A stretch of DNA of 7,763 nucleotides, from positions 1 to 7,763 of the forward strand of contig JAIRXT010000050.1 of NCBI GenBank assembly GCA_031268125.1, written 5' to 3'. Position numbers and translations under genes: made by a program. Positions 6,183 through 7,763 of the stretch are shown piece after piece. The notes beneath the pieces are model-generated. The model made no database searches and had not been told where the DNA came from. It saw nothing but the letters and a program-made list of their open reading frames with translations. Source of the stretch: Treponema sp. (GTDB lineage: Bacteria; Spirochaetota; Spirochaetia; Treponematales; Breznakiellaceae). Positions within the stretch are counted from its first letter, which is position 1; each line of letters begins with the position of its first letter.

Positions 6183-6962
6183 TCAGCCCCTGGTTACCGG
6201 AGTAAAACCGCCGTCATCGGAAACGTAGGATTCCAGGGCCGGGGCATTGTTGCCTCCCCTGTCCCTTACGCAGTTCCGCTGAACGGGGCAGGCCCATTTA
6301 ACCGCGTTGGTAATGATAAGCTGAATTTCCTTCTGATGGTAAACAGGGAAGGTTTCATGGCCGTTTTGCAGATAGAAAATTTTCCCTTCCCCCCGCTGCC
6401 AGGTGCAGCCGGAACGGAATACCTCGCCCCCCTGGAACCAGCTGATGAATATCTGCTCATCGGGCTGGGGTATGCCGAAGGGTTCGCCGTAGGTTTCGTC
6501 ATGGGGTACCGTAAAAGTTTCCCCCAGGCCCTGGGTTATGGGGTGGTTTTTAAGGATGGTCCAGAGCCGGACCTTTTCACCGGCCTCCCGCCAGCGGAGA
6601 TTGTAGGTGTCGGTCCCCAGGAGCCGCTGGAAGGGTTTGGATGCGTGGCCGGAATGGAGGGCCACCAGGCCCATGCCGTTTATTACCCGGTTCACCACCG
6701 CGGAGGACACCAGATCATCAACCTCGTGGTGCTTTACGTGGCCCCACCAGATCATCACGTCCGTATCGTCCAGCACCGCCTGGCTCAGGGTTTCCCGGTG
6801 ATCGGGCAGCGTGGCGCAGCGAATCGTGCCGATGGCGGGGTCTTTTTCCAGAAAACCCCGGATTGCGCCGTGGATCCCTTCGGGATAGATGGCGCGTACC
6901 TCCGCTACGGTGGACTCATGATAAAACTCATTGTAGATAGTTACGTTAATTTTTCGATCCAT
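6183..6962 (-). CDS. ThuA-domain protein (trehalose-utilisation-like, glutamine amidotransferase-like fold)
   Basis: This 259-residue protein matches the ThuA family along nearly its whole length. Visible family blocks are VTIYNEFYHE (7-16), AIYPEGIHGAI (24-34), WWGHVKHHEV (72-81), GMGLVALHSGHASKPF (96-111), DETYGEPFGIP (155-165), SWFQGGEVFRSGCTW (174-188) and GKIFYLQNGHETFPVYH (193-209). ThuA proteins have a class I glutamine-amidotransferase-like fold and occur in sugar-metabolism gene clusters; the chemistry of this subgroup is not settled. There is no signal peptide, so it is probably cytoplasmic. The ATG at 6962-6960 has a near-perfect AGGAGGT 5 nt upstream, and a promoter lies at 6983-7011. 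The last 35 or so residues (from CPVQRNCVRDRGG) do not look like the usual end of the family. No sugar transporter or dehydrogenase lies next to it, which is unusual. Confidence 0.93.
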   Translation of the reverse strand: MDRKINVTIYNEFYHESTVAEVRAIYPEGIHGAIRGFLEKDPAIGTIRCATLPDHRETLSQAVLDDTDVMIWWGHVKHHEVDDLVSSAVVNRVINGMGLVALHSGHASKPFQRLLGTDTYNLRWREAGEKVRLWTILKNHPITQGLGETFTVPHDETYGEPFGIPQPDEQIFISWFQGGEVFRSGCTWQRGEGKIFYLQNGHETFPVYHQKEIQLIITNAVKWACPVQRNCVRDRGGNNAPALESYVSDDGGFTPVTRG

Positions 6963-6982
6963 TGTGTACCTCCTGCTATCAA

Positions 6983-7011
6983 AGTATAGAAAATGTTTCC
7001 GCCCGGCGCAA
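6983..7011 (-). promoter_or_regulatory. Promoter of the thuA-like gene
   Basis: On the minus strand TATACT (6983-6988), five of six matches to the -10 consensus, lies 17 nt downstream of TTGCGC (7006-7011), a partial -35. The transcript would start near 6977, just ahead of the AGGAGGT ribosome-binding site (6968-6974), giving a very short leader of about 15 nt. Confidence 0.55.
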
Positions 7012-7219
7012 CCATCGCCGGAATCAGGCCGGCAATTCTCATTGCGCTGGGAGGGACCTTAAGGATTATATCACCGCGGCCAAGGGCGGAATTGCGCCGA
7101 ATCCCGAATCACCCTTCAATGTCAAAGCGAATTCGGCATACCTTTCCAACTTCACAAAAGACGATATTGTCCGCCTCTTTGCCCAGCGGACCGCGGAGAC
7201 CGGACAGCGGATTACCGCA
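6993..7219 (+). pseudogene. Remnant of an AAA-like ATP-binding protein gene
   Basis: From 7046 the plus strand reads ...AGRDLKDY, AKGGIAPNPESPFNVKA, AYLSNFTKDDIVRLF and AQRTAETGQRITA. From memory this matches the second half of the ATPase domain in the large family of stand-alone AAA-like ATPases. Those proteins carry G-x-RD-x-x-DY, then S-x-FN-x-KA, then L-x-x-FT...LxxQxTxETGQ, and continue with a W/RGQPWLVN segment. The preceding stretch fits better in another frame (RPAILIALGG, ending near 7054), so a frameshift is likely at about 7046-7054. Walker motifs are absent upstream, and the RGQPW segment is absent downstream. The similarity stops within one codon of the repeat that begins at 7218. 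It is therefore a decayed internal fragment. The identification rests on motif memory, not a search. Confidence 0.55.
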
Positions 7220-7242
7220 GGACATCGGCGTTTACTTTTGTA
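7218..7242 (+). repeat. 25-bp repeat, left copy (ends TTTACTTTTGTA)
   Basis: This begins CAGGACATCGGCG and recurs inverted at 7500-7524 with 23 of 25 matches; a more diverged inverted version follows the foldback at about 7436-7458. The two best copies enclose 7243-7499 and could be the termini of a 307-bp non-autonomous element. The AAA-gene remnant ends at its left edge. Confidence 0.7.
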
Positions 7243-7435
7243 TAAAAGCCGGTTGAACTTCTCCAAAATTAATCCGGCGGGGGAGCCAAAGGCCAGGGGA
7301 GGCCACGCTAGCCTTGCGCCGGGAAAACAGAGGTCTTACAAGAAACTTTCTTGGCGCAAGGCTTCGGTCAAGTGTCCTCCCCTGGCCTTTGGCTCCCCCG
7401 CCAGTTCACTTTGTGTTGTTCAACCGGCTTTTATA
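7241..7435. repeat. 195-bp nested foldback (three concentric inverted repeats)
   Basis: Three perfect inverted repeats share one centre. The outer arms are 18 bp (7241-7258 with 7418-7435, TATAAAAGCCGGTTGAAC). The middle arms are 27 bp and very GC-rich (7276-7302 with 7376-7402, containing GAGCCAAAGGCCAGGGGAGG). The inner arms are 11 bp (7310-7320 with 7353-7363, AGCCTTGCGCC) around a 32-nt loop. Nothing coding is convincing inside. The architecture fits a foldback/MITE-type element or the template of a very stable structured RNA. Similarity between the flanks continues imperfectly outside the outer arms (7214-7240 against 7436-7462). Confidence 0.85.
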
Positions 7436-7499
7436 CCGCAATAAACATCGCTGTCCTGCCGGAGGGAGGGGATCAAGAAAAAACCGGCGGGCGCTATGC

Positions 7500-7524
7500 T
7501 ATAAAAGTAAACGCCGATGCCCTG
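7500..7524 (-). repeat. 25-bp repeat, right inverted copy
   Basis: TATAAAAGTAAACGCCGATG followed by CCCTG is the reverse complement of 7218-7242 except at two positions. It probably marks the right end of the repeat element that contains the foldback. Confidence 0.7.
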
Positions 7525-7616
7525 TTAATCAACCAACCCCGGACCCGGGGGCTAAACTTGACCCGCAACGTTCCTCCGGGTAACTCCGTGGTTAAATTTT
7601 TTCATTGTGGAGCCAA

Positions 7617-7641
7617 TCCCAAAACTCGGTTAGTTTTGGAA
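7617..7641. repeat. Degenerate copy of the TTCCAAAACT palindrome
   Basis: TCCCAAAACT (7617-7626) and AGTTTTGGAA (7632-7641) form an inverted repeat with one mismatch and a 5-nt loop. They resemble the arms of the palindromes at 4949-4978 and 7702-7731. This is probably a diverged member of the same repeat family. Confidence 0.5.
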
Positions 7642-7701
7642 AGCTTCTGTGATTACCCATACCGGCATGTTTAGCCCAATCAAGCCGCTAGGCTAAATGG
7701 G

Positions 7702-7731
7702 CCTGTTCCAAAACTGAAGTTTTGGAACAGG
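7702..7731. repeat. 30-bp palindromic repeat, copy 2
   Basis: CCTGTTCCAAAACT, a GA centre, then the perfect inverse: a 14-bp stem. It is almost identical to copy 1 at 4949-4978. By analogy it may be the end of a second MITE-like element lying partly outside the window. Confidence 0.8.
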
Positions 7732-7763
7732 TTCACCCTGCTACAGCGAATCGAAGACCTGCC

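Larger units (their letters stand above)
7525..7763. other. Non-coding, repeat-bearing stretch at the right edge
   Basis: I recognise no gene here. A plus-strand frame that runs through the repeats from about 7351 stays open until the TAG at 7672-7674, but it has no ribosome-binding site and no known domain. Small stems are present: CCCCGG/CCGGGG at 7537-7550 and TTTAGCC/GGCTAAA at 7670-7697. Two palindromic repeats of the TTCCAAAACT type also lie here. Confidence 0.45.

Noticed and set aside
6132..6989. 285-codon plus-strand open frame
   Set aside because: It lies entirely antisense to the well-supported thuA-like gene, lacks recognisable domains, and is explained by GC-rich codon use on the other strand.
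7218..7524. CRISPR array
   Set aside because: The repeats are inverted and nested rather than direct and regularly spaced, and no cas gene is nearby.

Overview
The window looks like a piece of a moderately GC-rich bacterial chromosome. The gene types (a LolD/MacB-type ABC exporter, a slipin, a ThuA-domain protein) together with many short dispersed palindromes fit a spirochaete such as a Treponema, but no marker gene here proves this, so the assignment is a weak guess. It contains seven genes (one cut by the window edge), one decayed gene fragment and two repeat-rich stretches.

Left two thirds (1-4923), all on the minus strand. Reading in the direction of transcription, from right to left: a YtrA-type GntR repressor gene; a slipin/stomatin-like SPFH membrane protein 14 bp downstream; a 121-bp gap; then a tightly packed ABC exporter made of a LolD/MacB-like ATPase, a first FtsX-fold permease whose start overlaps the ATPase stop, and a second FtsX-fold permease that runs off the left edge. 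The gntR gene has a clear sigma70-type promoter, but the predicted transcript begins about 2 nt before the start codon. A perfect 8-6-8 palindrome lies across the start codon, with an extra half-site 20 bp upstream inside the promoter. This suggests tight autoregulation and (nearly) leaderless translation. The likely picture is a repressor-controlled envelope module: a membrane-scaffold protein plus an exporter of lipids, lipoproteins or antimicrobial compounds.

Middle (4924-6182). A 370-bp gap holds a MITE-like element with terminal inverted repeats and strong internal hairpins. It is followed by a plus-strand gene for a secreted or membrane PAP2-like phosphatase whose catalytic motifs are eroded. 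That gene converges on a minus-strand thuA-like gene, with a perfect 9-bp hairpin between them.

Right end (6183-7763). The thuA-like gene has a good Shine-Dalgarno and its own promoter. Beyond it are about 800 bp without an intact gene: a frameshifted remnant of an AAA-type ATPase gene, cut off exactly where a repeat begins; a 195-bp nested foldback inverted repeat; related 25-bp repeats in opposite orientation; and a second copy of the palindrome seen in the middle region. This end looks like a graveyard of non-autonomous mobile elements.
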